Positions 1-9,489 are shown, counted from the stretch's first letter. The stretch: 64,000 bases of DNA from Mycobacterium sp. (GCF_029961025.1 NZ_JASBVP010000003.1:1-64000), one strand, 5' to 3'. The notes: generated by a model from the letters alone, not told the origin. Program-made: numbers and translations.

Positions 1-50
1 CCTTGTCGGCGTTCTTCCCGCCCCGCCAGGCTTCCTTGTTCAGAGGCCTC
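1..50 (-). mobile_element. Right-hand terminus of an IS1182-family element (partial, continues outside window)
   Basis: Bases 1-50 are the reverse complement of the left end of the intact IS1182 element at 51645, including the terminal GAGGCCTCTGAACAAGGAAG. The copy is followed by CTAG at 51-54, the same tetranucleotide that borders both ends of the intact copy. It lies in inverted orientation to that copy. Its transposase is outside the window. Confidence 0.85.
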
Positions 51-1710
51 CTAGGCGCCAGAGCAGCCAATCCAAGGCGCGGAATGGCGCCAGCTCGGCC
101 GGCTCGTGCAGCTTCCAGATCTGGCAGCGCGGCGTGCGCGAACGGGTCGCTTTGAGGATCCCGTTGACCGCGCGCCGCGCGGCTTCATTGGCGGCCTCCA
201 TGGTCGCCAGGTCGGTGTGGGTGCGGACGTAGTCGGCGGCGAGGAACAAGTTGGGTATCCGTGTCTCCGCGTCCGGCCGGTTGACCCAGGAGCCGGCGGT
301 GTTGACCAGCAGCGGCTCAAGGTTGACCGCGTCATGGGGGTTTGGGAACACGATATCTGGGTCAAGGAACCAGTCGACCACATCGGCCTGGGGCAGCGTG
401 GCGGCACCGAGATGGTCCACCATCTGTCCCCACACTTCCTCGCGGATCTCGTCTTTGGTGCAGGCATGCGCTACCTTCCCGGTGCGTGAGCCGGGGCGGT
501 CCCACTCGGAGACGTCGACCGACAGGATGCCGGCGACGTTGCCGTCGCCGCGCTGGGTGAGGTCGACGCCGGGCCAGAACTGGGCCTGCGAGATCGCGGT
601 CAGCGCCCACTCGGAGTCGATGAAGATGGTGTGACCCTTCTGCAGCGGGATGTCGCGCTTGAGATAGAACATCACACCGTTCATCCAGCGCACGACCAGC
701 GGCGACAGCGCAGCCAGCCGCGGCTCAGCCGCGCGGAGGGCCGGCGAGAGCAGCAGCCGCAGCCGCTCGATCGGCATGGCGGCCACATAGTAGTCGGCCT
801 CCACCCGCCGGGGCCCGGTCGCAGTCTGCACGGGCAAACTCTGCACGGTCACGCCGGTGATGCTGTGCCCGTCGCAGTCGATTCCGGCGATCTCGCGACT
901 ATCGTGCAGGACAACTCCGAGGCTGCGCAGGTAGTCGGTCCACGGGTCGATCCAGACCTCGCTGGTCGGGCCGTCCAGCACCCGGTCCACGTGCTCGCCG
1001 CGGCGCATCATGCTCATCAGCAGCTGACACAGGATCAGCCCGCCCGTGCGTGCCGACATCTCACGCGCCCGCGCGGCAACCAGCGTCCGGGTCAGACCGT
1101 CGCAGCAAAACTTCTGAAACGCCGCGGACCGTCGCTGGGCATCGGTGTATTGCCACCAGCTCATCTGCTCGAACTCATCGAAGCGGCGGGCGTCGCACGA
1201 GCCGAGCAATCTCAACAGCTTGTCGATGAACACCGACAGATCGTCAGGGTGGAGGCCCAGGCGGGTGCCGAATTCCCACATGAACCGCATCGCGACTTCG
1301 ACGTCGGTCATCGACGATGGCATTTGCGCCGGCGCGATGAGCTCAGGGTTCCCTTCGATTTGCGCTATCAGGATCCGAGTCGCCTCGACGAGGTGGTCGG
1401 CCACATGCTTCCCGCCTTGCTTCGCGTCCGGGATCCGCGCCATCGTGTCCGGCAAGTGGCGATAGAAGCCGGGAAAGAATCGGAAGCCGTGCTCGGCCGG
1501 CAGGGCCGAAGTTCCGGTGCCCGATCCCGGCTTGGGGATTGAACGCGCCTTGCCGCCGAACGCGTCGCGCCGCTCGTAAACGGTCACCTGGAATCCACGT
1601 TCGGCGAGCTCCTGCGCCGCGCTCAGACCCGCCACTCCCCCACCCAGCACCGCCACAGATGTCACGGGTTGACGATATGGGTAATTAAGGGTCGGCGTTC
1701 GCGTTTTCAC
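40..1710 (-). CDS. FAD-dependent oxidoreductase (phytoene desaturase / hydroxysqualene dehydroxylase-like), C-terminus cut by IS
   Basis: The 556-residue protein opens with a dinucleotide-binding motif, GGGVAGLSAAQELAERG (about residues 23-39), followed by YERRDAFGGKARS. This pattern is typical of the amine oxidase/phytoene desaturase superfamily that uses FAD to desaturate or dehydroxylate isoprenoids. The C-terminal LFLAADYVRT segment is the usual second FAD contact. The start is GTG at 1710. The reading frame runs into the IS1182 end: the last native codons lie at about 51-60 and the stop (40-42) belongs to the IS. The real C-terminus is therefore missing or replaced by a few foreign residues, and activity is uncertain. 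The gene is divergent from the cyclase gene. The substrate is not deducible. Confidence 0.8.
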   Translation of the reverse strand: MKTRTPTLNYPYRQPVTSVAVLGGGVAGLSAAQELAERGFQVTVYERRDAFGGKARSIPKPGSGTGTSALPAEHGFRFFPGFYRHLPDTMARIPDAKQGGKHVADHLVEATRILIAQIEGNPELIAPAQMPSSMTDVEVAMRFMWEFGTRLGLHPDDLSVFIDKLLRLLGSCDARRFDEFEQMSWWQYTDAQRRSAAFQKFCCDGLTRTLVAARAREMSARTGGLILCQLLMSMMRRGEHVDRVLDGPTSEVWIDPWTDYLRSLGVVLHDSREIAGIDCDGHSITGVTVQSLPVQTATGPRRVEADYYVAAMPIERLRLLLSPALRAAEPRLAALSPLVVRWMNGVMFYLKRDIPLQKGHTIFIDSEWALTAISQAQFWPGVDLTQRGDGNVAGILSVDVSEWDRPGSRTGKVAHACTKDEIREEVWGQMVDHLGAATLPQADVVDWFLDPDIVFPNPHDAVNLEPLLVNTAGSWVNRPDAETRIPNLFLAADYVRTHTDLATMEAANEAARRAVNGILKATRSRTPRCQIWKLHEPAELAPFRALDWLLWRLGGL

Positions 1711-1889
1711 CCGTCGTCAGCCAGCAAATGGCACGATATCGACGTGAAGGACCGCGGGGCGGGATGCGCGAGAAGCGTGCACGCCCGTATTGCCTACCGG
1801 GTGTTGGCGAGGTTGACGCGTTACCGCAGCACGGTCACGTTACGGTGTGTCGACGGCCATCTCGCAGCCGAGGCAGTGCCACGGCGGCC

Positions 1890-4800
1890 GTGACATCGTG
1901 TCGAGTGTGTGGCGCCGAATTTCGCGACAGCGACACGAAATTCTGTTACAGGTGCGGGGCGTCAACCGCACCGCCGGAGTACAAGCAGGTGACGGTGCTG
2001 TTCGCCGACGTCGTGCGCTCGATGGGCATCGCCTCGGCGGTAGGTGCGGAGCGGTTGCGCGAGATCATGACCGACCTCGTCGACCGCGCAACCACGGTCG
2101 TAAAGCATTACGGCGGCAGGGTGGATAAGTTCACCGGCGACGGCATCATGGCAGTATTCGGGGCGCCGGCGGCGCTGGAGGACCACGCCATCCGCGCTTG
2201 CTTGGCGGCCTTGGATATCCAGGCAGAGACTGCCAAACTGGCCCACGAGGTCGAGGCGCGCGACGGCATCGCCCTACAGCTGCGGGTGGGACTCAACTCG
2301 GGTCAGGTGATCGCCGGGGAGATCGGTTCGGCTGCTTTGGGCTACACCGCGATTGGTGAGCAGGTGGGGATGGCTCAGCGGATGGAGTCGGTGGCCCCGC
2401 CCGGCGCTGTGCTACTCAGCGCATCCACCGCGCGCCTGGTGGAGGGCGTGACGGTGCTCGGGGAGCCGCAGATGGTGCGCATCAAAGGCGCCGATCAACC
2501 GGTTTGCGCCCAGCGGTTGTTGGGCTCGTCGCAACGGCGTCTCGCTGTCGCGCGGGCCGAGTCGAATCTGATCGATCGGCGCAGGGAACTAGCCGCCGTC
2601 GAGAGCCTGCTGGAGCGCGCCATCGATGGTCACGGTGCGGTGCTGGGCGTGGTGGGCTCACCGGGCATCGGCAAGAGCCGTCTGGTGCGCGAGGCCGCTG
2701 CGTTGGCAGCCACCCGGGGTGTCGACGTGTTCACCGCGTTCTGCGAATCGCACGCCAGCGACGTTCCGTTTTACGTGGTGACGCGGCTGCTGCGGGCGGC
2801 CACCGGCGTAGCTGGACTGGACGGCCCGGCCGCCCGCGCCCAGGTGCGGGCCCGGGCTCCCGACGCCGAGCCTGAGGATCTGGCGATCTTCGATGACCTG
2901 CTGGGCATCGCCGATCCCGATGTCGCGTTCCCGAGGATCGATCCGGATGCGCGGCGGCGGCGGTTGACCGCATTGGTCAAATCCGCGTCGCTGGCCCGTG
3001 ACACCCCAGCGGTCTATGTCGTCGAGGACGCGCACTGGATCGATGAGGTCAGCGAGTCGATGCTGGCCGAGTTCCTCACGGTGATCCCCCGGACGCCCTC
3101 ACTGGTACAGGTCACCTACCGCCCCGAATATCGCGGCGCGTTGAGCCGGGTGGCCGGTGCTCAGACCATCGCCCTTGGGCCGCTGAGTGATCCGGAGACC
3201 ACAGAGCTGGTCTCGCAGCTGCTCGGGCCGGATCCCTCAGTCGGCGCGGTGGCCGCCTTGATTGTCGAGCGGGCCGCCGGTAACCCATTTTTCGCCGAGG
3301 AGATGGTGCGGGAGTTGGCCGAACAGGGCGTGCTCACGGGCGGCCGCGGCAACTATCAGTGCCACACCCACGTGGCTGATGTCAGCGTTCCGGCCACCCT
3401 GCAAGCGACCATCGCTGCCCGCATTGACCGGCTGCAGCCGGAGGCCAAACAAACGCTGAGCGCCGCGGCGGTGATCGGGTCGGTGTTCGACACCGACCTG
3501 CTGACCAGCGTGGGCGTCGACCCGACCTATGACGAGCTGCTCAGCGCCGAGCTGATCGGTCAGGTGAAGTTCACCCCGCGCGCCGAATACGCTTTCCGGC
3601 ACCCGTTGATCCGCAAGGTTGCCTATGAGTCACAGCTCATATCCGAGCGGGCCCGGTTGCACCGACGGCTCGCCACCGTGATCGAAGAACGCGACCCGCA
3701 GTCGCGCGAGGAGAAGGCGGCCTTGATCGCCGAGCACCTGGAGGCAGCGGGGGATCCGCACGCCGCCTACTCGTGGCATATGCGCGCCGGAACATGGGCG
3801 TGGAACCGGGACGTGGTGGCAGTCAGAACGAGTTGGCAGCGGGCGCGTGCTGTCGCGGACCGGCTGCCCGCCAATGACCCAGACCGAACCGCAATGCTGA
3901 TCGCATCCCTTGCGCAGCTGTGCGCAACCAGCTGGCGGGTCGGCGGCTCGGCGTCCGAGGCCGGCTTAGAACAACTGCGCGAGCTGTGCACCGCGACCGA
4001 CGACAAAGTCTCGCTGGCGATCGGCATTATGGGCCAGCTGATGGAGCTGACCATCCACGCCCGCCGCGGCGAGGCCGAGCAAGTCGCCGCGGAGTTCGTC
4101 AAACTTCTTGAGTCGATAGGTGATCCGACGATCACGGTCGGACTGTCGTATGCGGCCATCTTCGCCAAGTATGAGGCTGGCGAGATGGCCGATGCCCTCC
4201 GGTTGACCCAGCGTGTAATCGACCTGGCCGACGGCGATCCCACCATGGGAAACCTGATCTTCAGCTCACCGTTGGCGTTCGTCACCACGGTGCAGGGCCT
4301 GCTGGAATGCTTTGTCGGGCGTCCGGGCTGGAAGGAGCGCATGGACCGGGGGGTAACCCTTGCCCGCGCGTACCCAGACGTGCACGTGGCGACCGTGATG
4401 TACAAATACGTGGCCATTGCCGACGGGGCGCTGCTGCCCGACGCGGCGGCGTTGCGGGACACCGCCGCGGCGCTGCAGGTTGCGGAGCAATACGGTGACA
4501 ATTTCGTGTTGGCCCTGGCTCGCCTCACCCGTGGCCTCACCCTGATCCGTCGGGGCGGCCCCGAGCATGAACGCGGCGTCGAGCTACTCTGCCAGGTCGG
4601 AGCAGTCACACTGGCCGCTCAGCTGCTGGTAGACACCGAGATCGCGTGCGAGAAGGCGCGAACCGGCGACCTCGACGGTGCCATCGAGCTGGCACGCACG
4701 GTCGTCGAGAAACAGTATGATACTGCAACGATGATGTGGCGCGGGCCCGCCACAACCGTCCTGGTCGAAGCGCTGCTGCGCCGCGGCCGAGGCGCCGACC

Positions 4801-5015
4801 TGCAGCAGGCGCAGGCCGTAATCGAGCGGCTGGCGGCGGTTCGGACCGACCCGGGCCTCGTCGTGCACGAGTTGCCGCTGCTTCGGCTCCGCGCCTTGCT
4901 GGCACGCGCACAAGGCGACGAGATCACCTACCGCGACTTCGCGGACCGCTACCGCGCCACGGCTACCTCGCTCGGCTTTGAGGGTCATATGGCACTGGCC
5001 GATGCGATGACATGA
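1890..5015 (+). CDS. Class III adenylate cyclase-like / AAA-type ATPase regulator
   Basis: A long open frame starts at ATG 1728, but I prefer GTG 1890, which begins just before an N-terminal zinc ribbon (CRVCG...CYRCG). A class III cyclase domain follows (VTVLFADVV with the first metal Asp; KFTGDGIMAVFG with the substrate Lys and second Asp). Then come a P-loop ATPase (GSPGIGKSRLVRE, Walker B-like VYVVEDAHW) and a long helical, TPR-like C-terminus. The layout matches the mycobacterial Rv1358/Rv2488c-type signalling ATPases, but no LuxR HTH is seen at the C-terminus. In the usual V-N-x-A-A-R motif the Asn is Gly (EQVGMAQRMES), so catalysis may be weak or lost. No operon partner is evident. Confidence 0.85.
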   Translation: MTSCRVCGAEFRDSDTKFCYRCGASTAPPEYKQVTVLFADVVRSMGIASAVGAERLREIMTDLVDRATTVVKHYGGRVDKFTGDGIMAVFGAPAALEDHAIRACLAALDIQAETAKLAHEVEARDGIALQLRVGLNSGQVIAGEIGSAALGYTAIGEQVGMAQRMESVAPPGAVLLSASTARLVEGVTVLGEPQMVRIKGADQPVCAQRLLGSSQRRLAVARAESNLIDRRRELAAVESLLERAIDGHGAVLGVVGSPGIGKSRLVREAAALAATRGVDVFTAFCESHASDVPFYVVTRLLRAATGVAGLDGPAARAQVRARAPDAEPEDLAIFDDLLGIADPDVAFPRIDPDARRRRLTALVKSASLARDTPAVYVVEDAHWIDEVSESMLAEFLTVIPRTPSLVQVTYRPEYRGALSRVAGAQTIALGPLSDPETTELVSQLLGPDPSVGAVAALIVERAAGNPFFAEEMVRELAEQGVLTGGRGNYQCHTHVADVSVPATLQATIAARIDRLQPEAKQTLSAAAVIGSVFDTDLLTSVGVDPTYDELLSAELIGQVKFTPRAEYAFRHPLIRKVAYESQLISERARLHRRLATVIEERDPQSREEKAALIAEHLEAAGDPHAAYSWHMRAGTWAWNRDVVAVRTSWQRARAVADRLPANDPDRTAMLIASLAQLCATSWRVGGSASEAGLEQLRELCTATDDKVSLAIGIMGQLMELTIHARRGEAEQVAAEFVKLLESIGDPTITVGLSYAAIFAKYEAGEMADALRLTQRVIDLADGDPTMGNLIFSSPLAFVTTVQGLLECFVGRPGWKERMDRGVTLARAYPDVHVATVMYKYVAIADGALLPDAAALRDTAAALQVAEQYGDNFVLALARLTRGLTLIRRGGPEHERGVELLCQVGAVTLAAQLLVDTEIACEKARTGDLDGAIELARTVVEKQYDTATMMWRGPATTVLVEALLRRGRGADLQQAQAVIERLAAVRTDPGLVVHELPLLRLRALLARAQGDEITYRDFADRYRATATSLGFEGHMALADAMT

Positions 5016-5049
5016 CGGTGCTTCCTTGGAACCCGAGGCCGGCGCCTGG

Positions 5050-5925
5050 CTAACCGTCGACTGATTTACCGGGTCCCTCGTTGTCGGCACAGTGGGCACG
5101 CAGAAAGGGGATGACCGTCGCCGCAACAGCTTTCGGATCATCGAGATATGGGAAATGGCCGGAGTCTTGCAATATTTCAATCTCGGCATCCGGAAACACC
5201 TCGCGTTGCCGCGCGGCCAGCGTTTCTGAAATGAAGATATCTCGAGCACCCCACACCACCAGCGCGGGACGCCGCAGGGGCAGCAGCGCGCGGCGAAACT
5301 CGGGGGCCTGCTGCGCGAGATCTGTGGCGCGGTAAAGTTTCAGCACCGCGCGACGGGTCTGAGGAGAAAGATTATCCCACATAGCGCGAAGGGCTTCCTC
5401 TGGAATCCTGCGCTTGGCACCCAACCGCATCGTCAGCCTCAGCGCCGGGTAATTGAACGTCCGCATGAACGCCTCGCCCACCCATTTGCGGCGCCACATG
5501 CGTGCGAAGAAGTGCCAGCGGTAGTCGAAGAACACCCCGGCGTTGGTCAGCACCACACTCGCGAAGCGGTCCGGATGCCCTGCGGCCCACTGCAATCCCC
5601 ATGGCCCACCGAAGTCATGGAGCACCAAATGAGCGCGGTCCACACCCAGGGCATCGAGCACACCGGCGAGGTGGTGCGCGTATCCCGGAACCGTGTAGTC
5701 GAAATCCTCGGGCTTATCGGCACGCCCGAAGCCCGGCATGTCAGGAGCCAGAGCACGCGCGAACGCCCCAACCCGCACAAGTAACGGCACGAATTCCTTT
5801 GTCGGACCGGGGTTCCCGTGAACGAATACCACGGCTTGAGCGCTGTCGGGCGGCCCCGCCTCCCATACCGGGGAGCACACCCCGTTGATCGCTACGTCTT
5901 TCGACCGCACGTCGGCATTAACCAC
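5050..5925 (-). CDS. Alpha/beta hydrolase (epoxide hydrolase / haloalkane dehalogenase-like)
   Basis: The 291-residue alpha/beta-hydrolase has HGNPGPTKEF (oxyanion strand) near residue 35. The nucleophile elbow is HDFGGPWGLQ, an Asp nucleophile as in epoxide hydrolases and dehalogenases. SGHFPYLDDP near the C-terminus supplies the catalytic His. No signal peptide is visible, so it is probably cytoplasmic. The start codon lies 2 bases after the stop of the upstream FAD monooxygenase on the same strand, so the two are almost certainly co-translated. A monooxygenase followed by an epoxide hydrolase suggests sequential oxidation and ring opening of a lipophilic substrate. That pairing is an inference, and the substrate is unknown. 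Confidence 0.85.
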   Translation of the reverse strand: MVNADVRSKDVAINGVCSPVWEAGPPDSAQAVVFVHGNPGPTKEFVPLLVRVGAFARALAPDMPGFGRADKPEDFDYTVPGYAHHLAGVLDALGVDRAHLVLHDFGGPWGLQWAAGHPDRFASVVLTNAGVFFDYRWHFFARMWRRKWVGEAFMRTFNYPALRLTMRLGAKRRIPEEALRAMWDNLSPQTRRAVLKLYRATDLAQQAPEFRRALLPLRRPALVVWGARDIFISETLAARQREVFPDAEIEILQDSGHFPYLDDPKAVAATVIPFLRAHCADNEGPGKSVDG

Positions 5926-5927
5926 AG

Positions 5928-7325
5928 CTAACTACCTGAACCTAGCCCACTGGCCCTTTCATCGGCGCTGAGCGCGGTTGTCTTTCGGCGTCGGGTCGCC
6001 GTCGCGATACGAAACACAATGGAGGGGCGCAGCAGGCGAACCGGGGAGTCGACCATACCGATAACTTTGAGGAATTGATCGGCAACGATCACATCCGATT
6101 CAGCGGCGGTGAGAACCCGCTCGATATAGGCGTTCGTGATCCGAATCGACGGCGTGCGCGGTCCCACCACTTCCGGCAGGGCCAGATCGGAGCCGACCGC
6201 CGTCTGCCAGGCCACCCGCACCTTCCTGGCGACTGCACGGTAGAAGCGGCGCGACAGCTCACGATCCCCGCTGCGGAGACACTCGCGCAGGATGATCGCT
6301 TCGATGGCGGCGACCGTCATGCCCTGTCCATAGATGGGGTTGAAGCTGGCGATCGCGTCGCCGAAAACGAGCAGACCCTTGGGCGCCCGGCGCATCTTGT
6401 CATAGCGCCGCCAGCGGTTCGATGAAACGTGGCAATGAGCGACCTCCCCGAGCGGCTCGGCCACCCGCACGGCGGCCACAGCATGCGCGGGTGCGAATTC
6501 TGCGGCGAAAGATAGCATTTTGGCGTGTTCGCTGGGCGGCTCGAGGCCTGCCATGCCACCGAGGGTGAGCAGCCACGTGTCGTTCTCATAGCCGACCAAA
6601 ACGAAAATGCTGGGCCGGCCCGGCTGCGGAAAAACGACGATGATGTCTTCTCGCAGAGTGCCCGGTGGGATTCGCAGCGGTTGGCTGGCATACGCCAGAT
6701 GCACCGCCCGCTCGTCCTCCCGGGGACGCCCGTAGCCGAGTTCCTCCAGGAAGGCCGGTAAGTGCGAGCCTCGGCCGGTCGCATCGACCACCAAATCCGC
6801 TGACAACGTGGTCTGGCCGCTGCTGTCACGGCTCACCAGCCGGGCCCCGGTGACACGGCCACGATCCGCGGTGGATGTCAACCCCACCACCTCGTGGCCG
6901 TCAAGGATCGTCACGTTCGGAAGGGCCCGCACCCGTTGCCGCACCTTGCTTTCCAGCAACAGCCGACTCGGATAGTAGTTCGCCATCAACTGCGGGTTCG
7001 GCACACGGCCGGACCTGACCACCTGGTGGCCCGCGGTCGACAGGCACAGCCTCGTAAGGTCCCCATCGCTCCACACCGAAACACCCTCGCCGACGAGCTC
7101 CACCAGGAAGCCGGGGAACAACTCGGCCAAGATCTGCGAACACCGCGCGAGGAGAACGTGCGCATGCCTGCCCTGTGGAACGCCGCGCCGATGGACAGGG
7201 CCCTCGGGGAGCACATCTCGCTCGATGACCGTGACAGCTCGATAGAAGTCGGCAAGCACTCGGGCCGCGAGCAGACCAGCCATGCTGGCGCCCAGAACGA
7301 TGGCACGCCGACCCAGTTCCGGCAT
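5928..7325 (-). CDS. FAD-dependent monooxygenase / geranylgeranyl reductase-like oxidoreductase
   Basis: The 465-residue flavoprotein has an N-terminal Rossmann motif (VLGASMAGLLAARVL), an internal VDATGRGSHLPAFL segment and the FAD-binding GD motif, FGDAIASFNPIYGQGM (about residue 330). These are hallmarks of single-component aromatic hydroxylase/epoxidase-type monooxygenases. An AGGGG-type ribosome site lies about 10 bases upstream of ATG 7325. It is the first gene of a two-gene operon with the alpha/beta hydrolase. A 19-base dyad-containing motif that recurs in this window lies about 90 bases upstream of the start. Confidence 0.85.
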   Translation of the reverse strand: MPELGRRAIVLGASMAGLLAARVLADFYRAVTVIERDVLPEGPVHRRGVPQGRHAHVLLARCSQILAELFPGFLVELVGEGVSVWSDGDLTRLCLSTAGHQVVRSGRVPNPQLMANYYPSRLLLESKVRQRVRALPNVTILDGHEVVGLTSTADRGRVTGARLVSRDSSGQTTLSADLVVDATGRGSHLPAFLEELGYGRPREDERAVHLAYASQPLRIPPGTLREDIIVVFPQPGRPSIFVLVGYENDTWLLTLGGMAGLEPPSEHAKMLSFAAEFAPAHAVAAVRVAEPLGEVAHCHVSSNRWRRYDKMRRAPKGLLVFGDAIASFNPIYGQGMTVAAIEAIILRECLRSGDRELSRRFYRAVARKVRVAWQTAVGSDLALPEVVGPRTPSIRITNAYIERVLTAAESDVIVADQFLKVIGMVDSPVRLLRPSIVFRIATATRRRKTTALSADERASGLGSGS

Positions 7326-7416
7326 TGCGCATCCCCTAACTGTGGCAAGGGGTCGTCCCTTATCTTGGCCGAAGCCGACCTGCCAGAACTAGTCTCCCTG
7401 GATTCGGGCTGCCGGC

Positions 7417-7435
7417 TAGAGTAAACGACTACCTC
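7417..7435. promoter_or_regulatory. Recurrent dyad motif (GTAA-N4-CTAC variant), candidate operator
   Basis: TAGAGTAAACGACTACCTC contains the half-sites GTAA and CTAC separated by 4 bases. Close relatives occur at 8917, 9841 and 25831, each upstream of a gene. Here it precedes the minus-strand FAD monooxygenase. The function is inferred only from recurrence and position. Confidence 0.35.
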
Positions 7436-7804
7436 ATTTGAGCCCTAGCGGCACCTGCGCCGAGCTCGTCGCCAGGTGTGCGGCGTCATCGGTGACCTGG
7501 TCGACTTTGCTGCGGCGCGCAAGCATCGACCGGCGCCGACCAAGGTCTCCGAGGCCGCCGTCAGCGGTTGCCACAGCTTCACACCCGATCTGCTGGTCAA
7601 TTGCACCGGCAGATTCGTTCGCGTGGCATCCAGTGACCGCGAAGGGATCGCGTATCGCACCCGGGCGCACAGAGCTGGAAGATCCGCTCCGGTCGAGACA
7701 GGTCACGAGCAGCTTAAGCCCGTCCGGCCCGACTGAGAGGAGCTTTCAAGCGAGCCATTGCTGGTCAGCGGCTCGCATCCGTGTCTTGCTCACTGGCCCC
7801 CTTT

Positions 7805-7830
7805 GGCGTCGCCATGCTCGTGACGACGCC
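7805..7830 (-). terminator. Possible hairpin terminator after the DUF3303 gene
   Basis: GGCGTCG and CGACGCC form a perfect 7-bp stem around a 12-base loop, 34 bases past the stop of the DUF3303 gene on the minus strand. No U-run is present, which is common for mycobacterial terminators. Confidence 0.3.
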
Positions 7831-7863
7831 GGGGGCAAGCGACGAACCGCGATCGTTAGCGGT

Positions 7864-8175
7864 TCAGCTGATCGACTCCCTGAACTGCGCACCCGCCTGC
7901 AGCGCCTGCGCCCACTCGGCGATGTCGACGACCGGGTAGATCTGGTAATCGAGCATTGCGCCGAATTTGCTTGGTCCGTCGGCCAAGTCCGCAGGATTGT
8001 CGGTCTCGACGACGGAGAACCCTCCGGCGCCGTCGAGCCGGCCGACGAATTGGTGGAAGGTTGTGCTGGCCGGTGGCGTCCACTTTGCATAGAGTTCGAG
8101 GCCGCGCCGTACGGCCGCTTCGTTCTCGGCCGCCGAGCCGTTTAGGCGCAACGTCCAGGCAACTACATACTTCAT
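7864..8175 (-). CDS. DUF3303 family protein
   Basis: The 103-residue protein begins MKYVVAWTLRLNGSAAENEA. It has the small ferredoxin-like fold signature of DUF3303/DUF3303-like dimeric alpha-beta barrels (FHQFVGRLDGAGGFSVVET). The start at 8175 is supported by a perfect AAGGAGG six bases upstream. A longer in-frame extension exists but lacks such a site. No function is established for the family. It sits directly downstream of the P450 remnant on the same strand, so it may once have been co-transcribed with the P450. Confidence 0.8.
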   Translation of the reverse strand: MKYVVAWTLRLNGSAAENEAAVRRGLELYAKWTPPASTTFHQFVGRLDGAGGFSVVETDNPADLADGPSKFGAMLDYQIYPVVDIAEWAQALQAGAQFRESIS

Positions 8176-8192
8176 TTCATCCTCCTTGGGAT

Positions 8193-8748
8193 TCAGGTGG
8201 TGTTGACGGTGCTTGGGGTGCGCGCGTGAACGCGCACATAGATCGGCGCTGCGGCGACGGTGGTGAACGGCACCGCGAGCGGAAAATCCCCTGCGAGGGA
8301 GCGGATTTCGATGCTCCGGATGATGGTGGCCAGCGCGAGAGTGGCTTCGAGTATGGCGAAGTGGTCGCCGATGCACGACCTCGGCCCACCCCCGAACGGG
8401 ACGTATTGCCAACGGTCGCGGCCCTTGGAATTTTCGGGGCTGAAACGGTCGGGGTCGAACACCAGTGGGTGATCCCACAGTGTCGGGTCACGGCGCACAC
8501 CGTACGCGCCGTAGAGGACCAAGCTGCCCGCCTCGACCCGGTGGCCGTCGATCTCGATGTCCTGGCCCGGTGACGTGCCGGTGTCGGCAACCATCGGGGG
8601 GGCGCGCAGTGGCCGCAGTGACCGATTGGCGATGCACTCAAGGGCCCGCATCCCGCAGCGTTTCCATCCCGGTGTGAACCACCCTCAGCGCCTTGAGCCG
8701 CTGCCGATACGGCAGTGGATTCCTCGGCGCCAGAGACAACGCAACCAC
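8193..8748 (-). pseudogene. Cytochrome P450 pseudogene with internal deletion
   Basis: The 3' part encodes the last third of a P450: a degenerate K-helix region, the meander, the haem-binding loop FGGGPRSCIGDHFA with the ligand Cys, and the C-terminal strands. Just upstream, in another frame, are about 35 residues that look like a P450 N-terminus (LAPRNPLPYRQRLKALR, HTGMETLRDAG), starting near GTG 8748. The join at about 8640-8655 shifts frame and removes roughly 300 residues, including the I-helix. The result cannot be a functional monooxygenase. The assignment of the N-terminal piece is from pattern and is less certain than the C-terminal piece. Confidence 0.75.
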
Positions 8749-8749
8749 A

Positions 8750-8890
8750 TCAGTCTTCGAGCATCTCGACCATGTCAGCGCCTCCGCGCAACGATCCACG
8801 GACCGCCCTGACGATCCCCTGTACTCGGCTCAGCTGTTCGATGCGCTGCTGCGATGCCGACGCAGACGGCGCACGAACCTTGGCTGCCAC
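8750..8890 (-). CDS. Possible small protein (46 aa) overlapping the P450 remnant start
   Basis: The frame opens at GTG 8890 and reads through ASQQRIEQLSRVQGIVRAV and GGADMVEMLED to a TGA whose bases abut the GTG that would start the P450. The amphipathic, low-complexity-free sequence and the tight junction resemble a translationally coupled small gene. I do not recognise the product, and there is no strong ribosome site. It could equally be the decayed tail of a larger gene. Confidence 0.3.
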   Translation of the reverse strand: MAAKVRAPSASASQQRIEQLSRVQGIVRAVRGSLRGGADMVEMLED

Positions 8891-8916
8891 CGTAAGGGCC
8901 GGGCCAGAATGAGGGC

Positions 8917-8935
8917 TAGAGTAGTCGGCTACGCG
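8917..8935. promoter_or_regulatory. Recurrent dyad motif (GTAG-N4-CTACGCG), candidate operator
   Basis: TAGAGTAGTCGGCTACGCG carries GTAG and CTAC half-sites around 4 bases. It lies 27 bases upstream of the minus-strand small ORF/P450 remnant. It matches the element at 25831 at 17 of 19 positions. Confidence 0.4.
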
Positions 8936-9489
8936 TCTCCTCCCGCCCGCTTACGGCACTGGGCAAGCAGCCCTGGGCCCGGCGGCGGAACCCGGGCGTG
9001 CGCGGGGCGCGGGTTGCTGCCAGTGTGGAGGCGCCCTGGCAGGCCAGACGGCGACGGCCGGGCGAAAGTTGGTGACATGCCTGGCCACCTCTACCAAATC
9101 GCCAGCTTCGAACCACGGCGAGGGTAAGGACTTACCGGCAACGACCGCTGCGGGCCGTCGCAATAAGCGTGACCGTGCGGAACGAGGTTGGGTCGGAGAA
9201 GAACGCTTGCGTCACCCTGTGGTGACGCCGAGCGGCCAACACCTTTGTCAAACTGGGAGGGCAGATGACGTCGACACAGGCCGGTTATCGCGACAGTTTC
9301 AGTGCCTCCCAGGGATTTTGATCTAGAGAGGGCCAGCGATACCGAGAGAGCAAAGTACGGCATTCTGCGCCTCCACGAGCTTCCGGAATTAGAGGAGCGG
9401 GGATCGACGCCACATGAGGTGTCCGCTTCATCAAGCCAAATTTCAAGCCGCGCGAATACAATCACCCTCTGATGAACACCGGCGGTGCC

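Larger units (their letters stand above)
7326..7863. other. Intergenic region without a recognisable gene
   Basis: Short open frames exist on both strands (for example 7434-7706 minus and 7476-7736 plus), but none shows a ribosome site plus a recognisable motif. The stretch holds the upstream region of the FAD monooxygenase at its left end and a possible terminator for the DUF3303 gene at its right end. Confidence 0.5.

Noticed and set aside
631-1542. 303-residue plus-strand frame inside the FAD oxidoreductase gene
   Set aside because: His/Gln/Arg-rich shadow frame with no motif; the minus-strand flavoprotein is clear.
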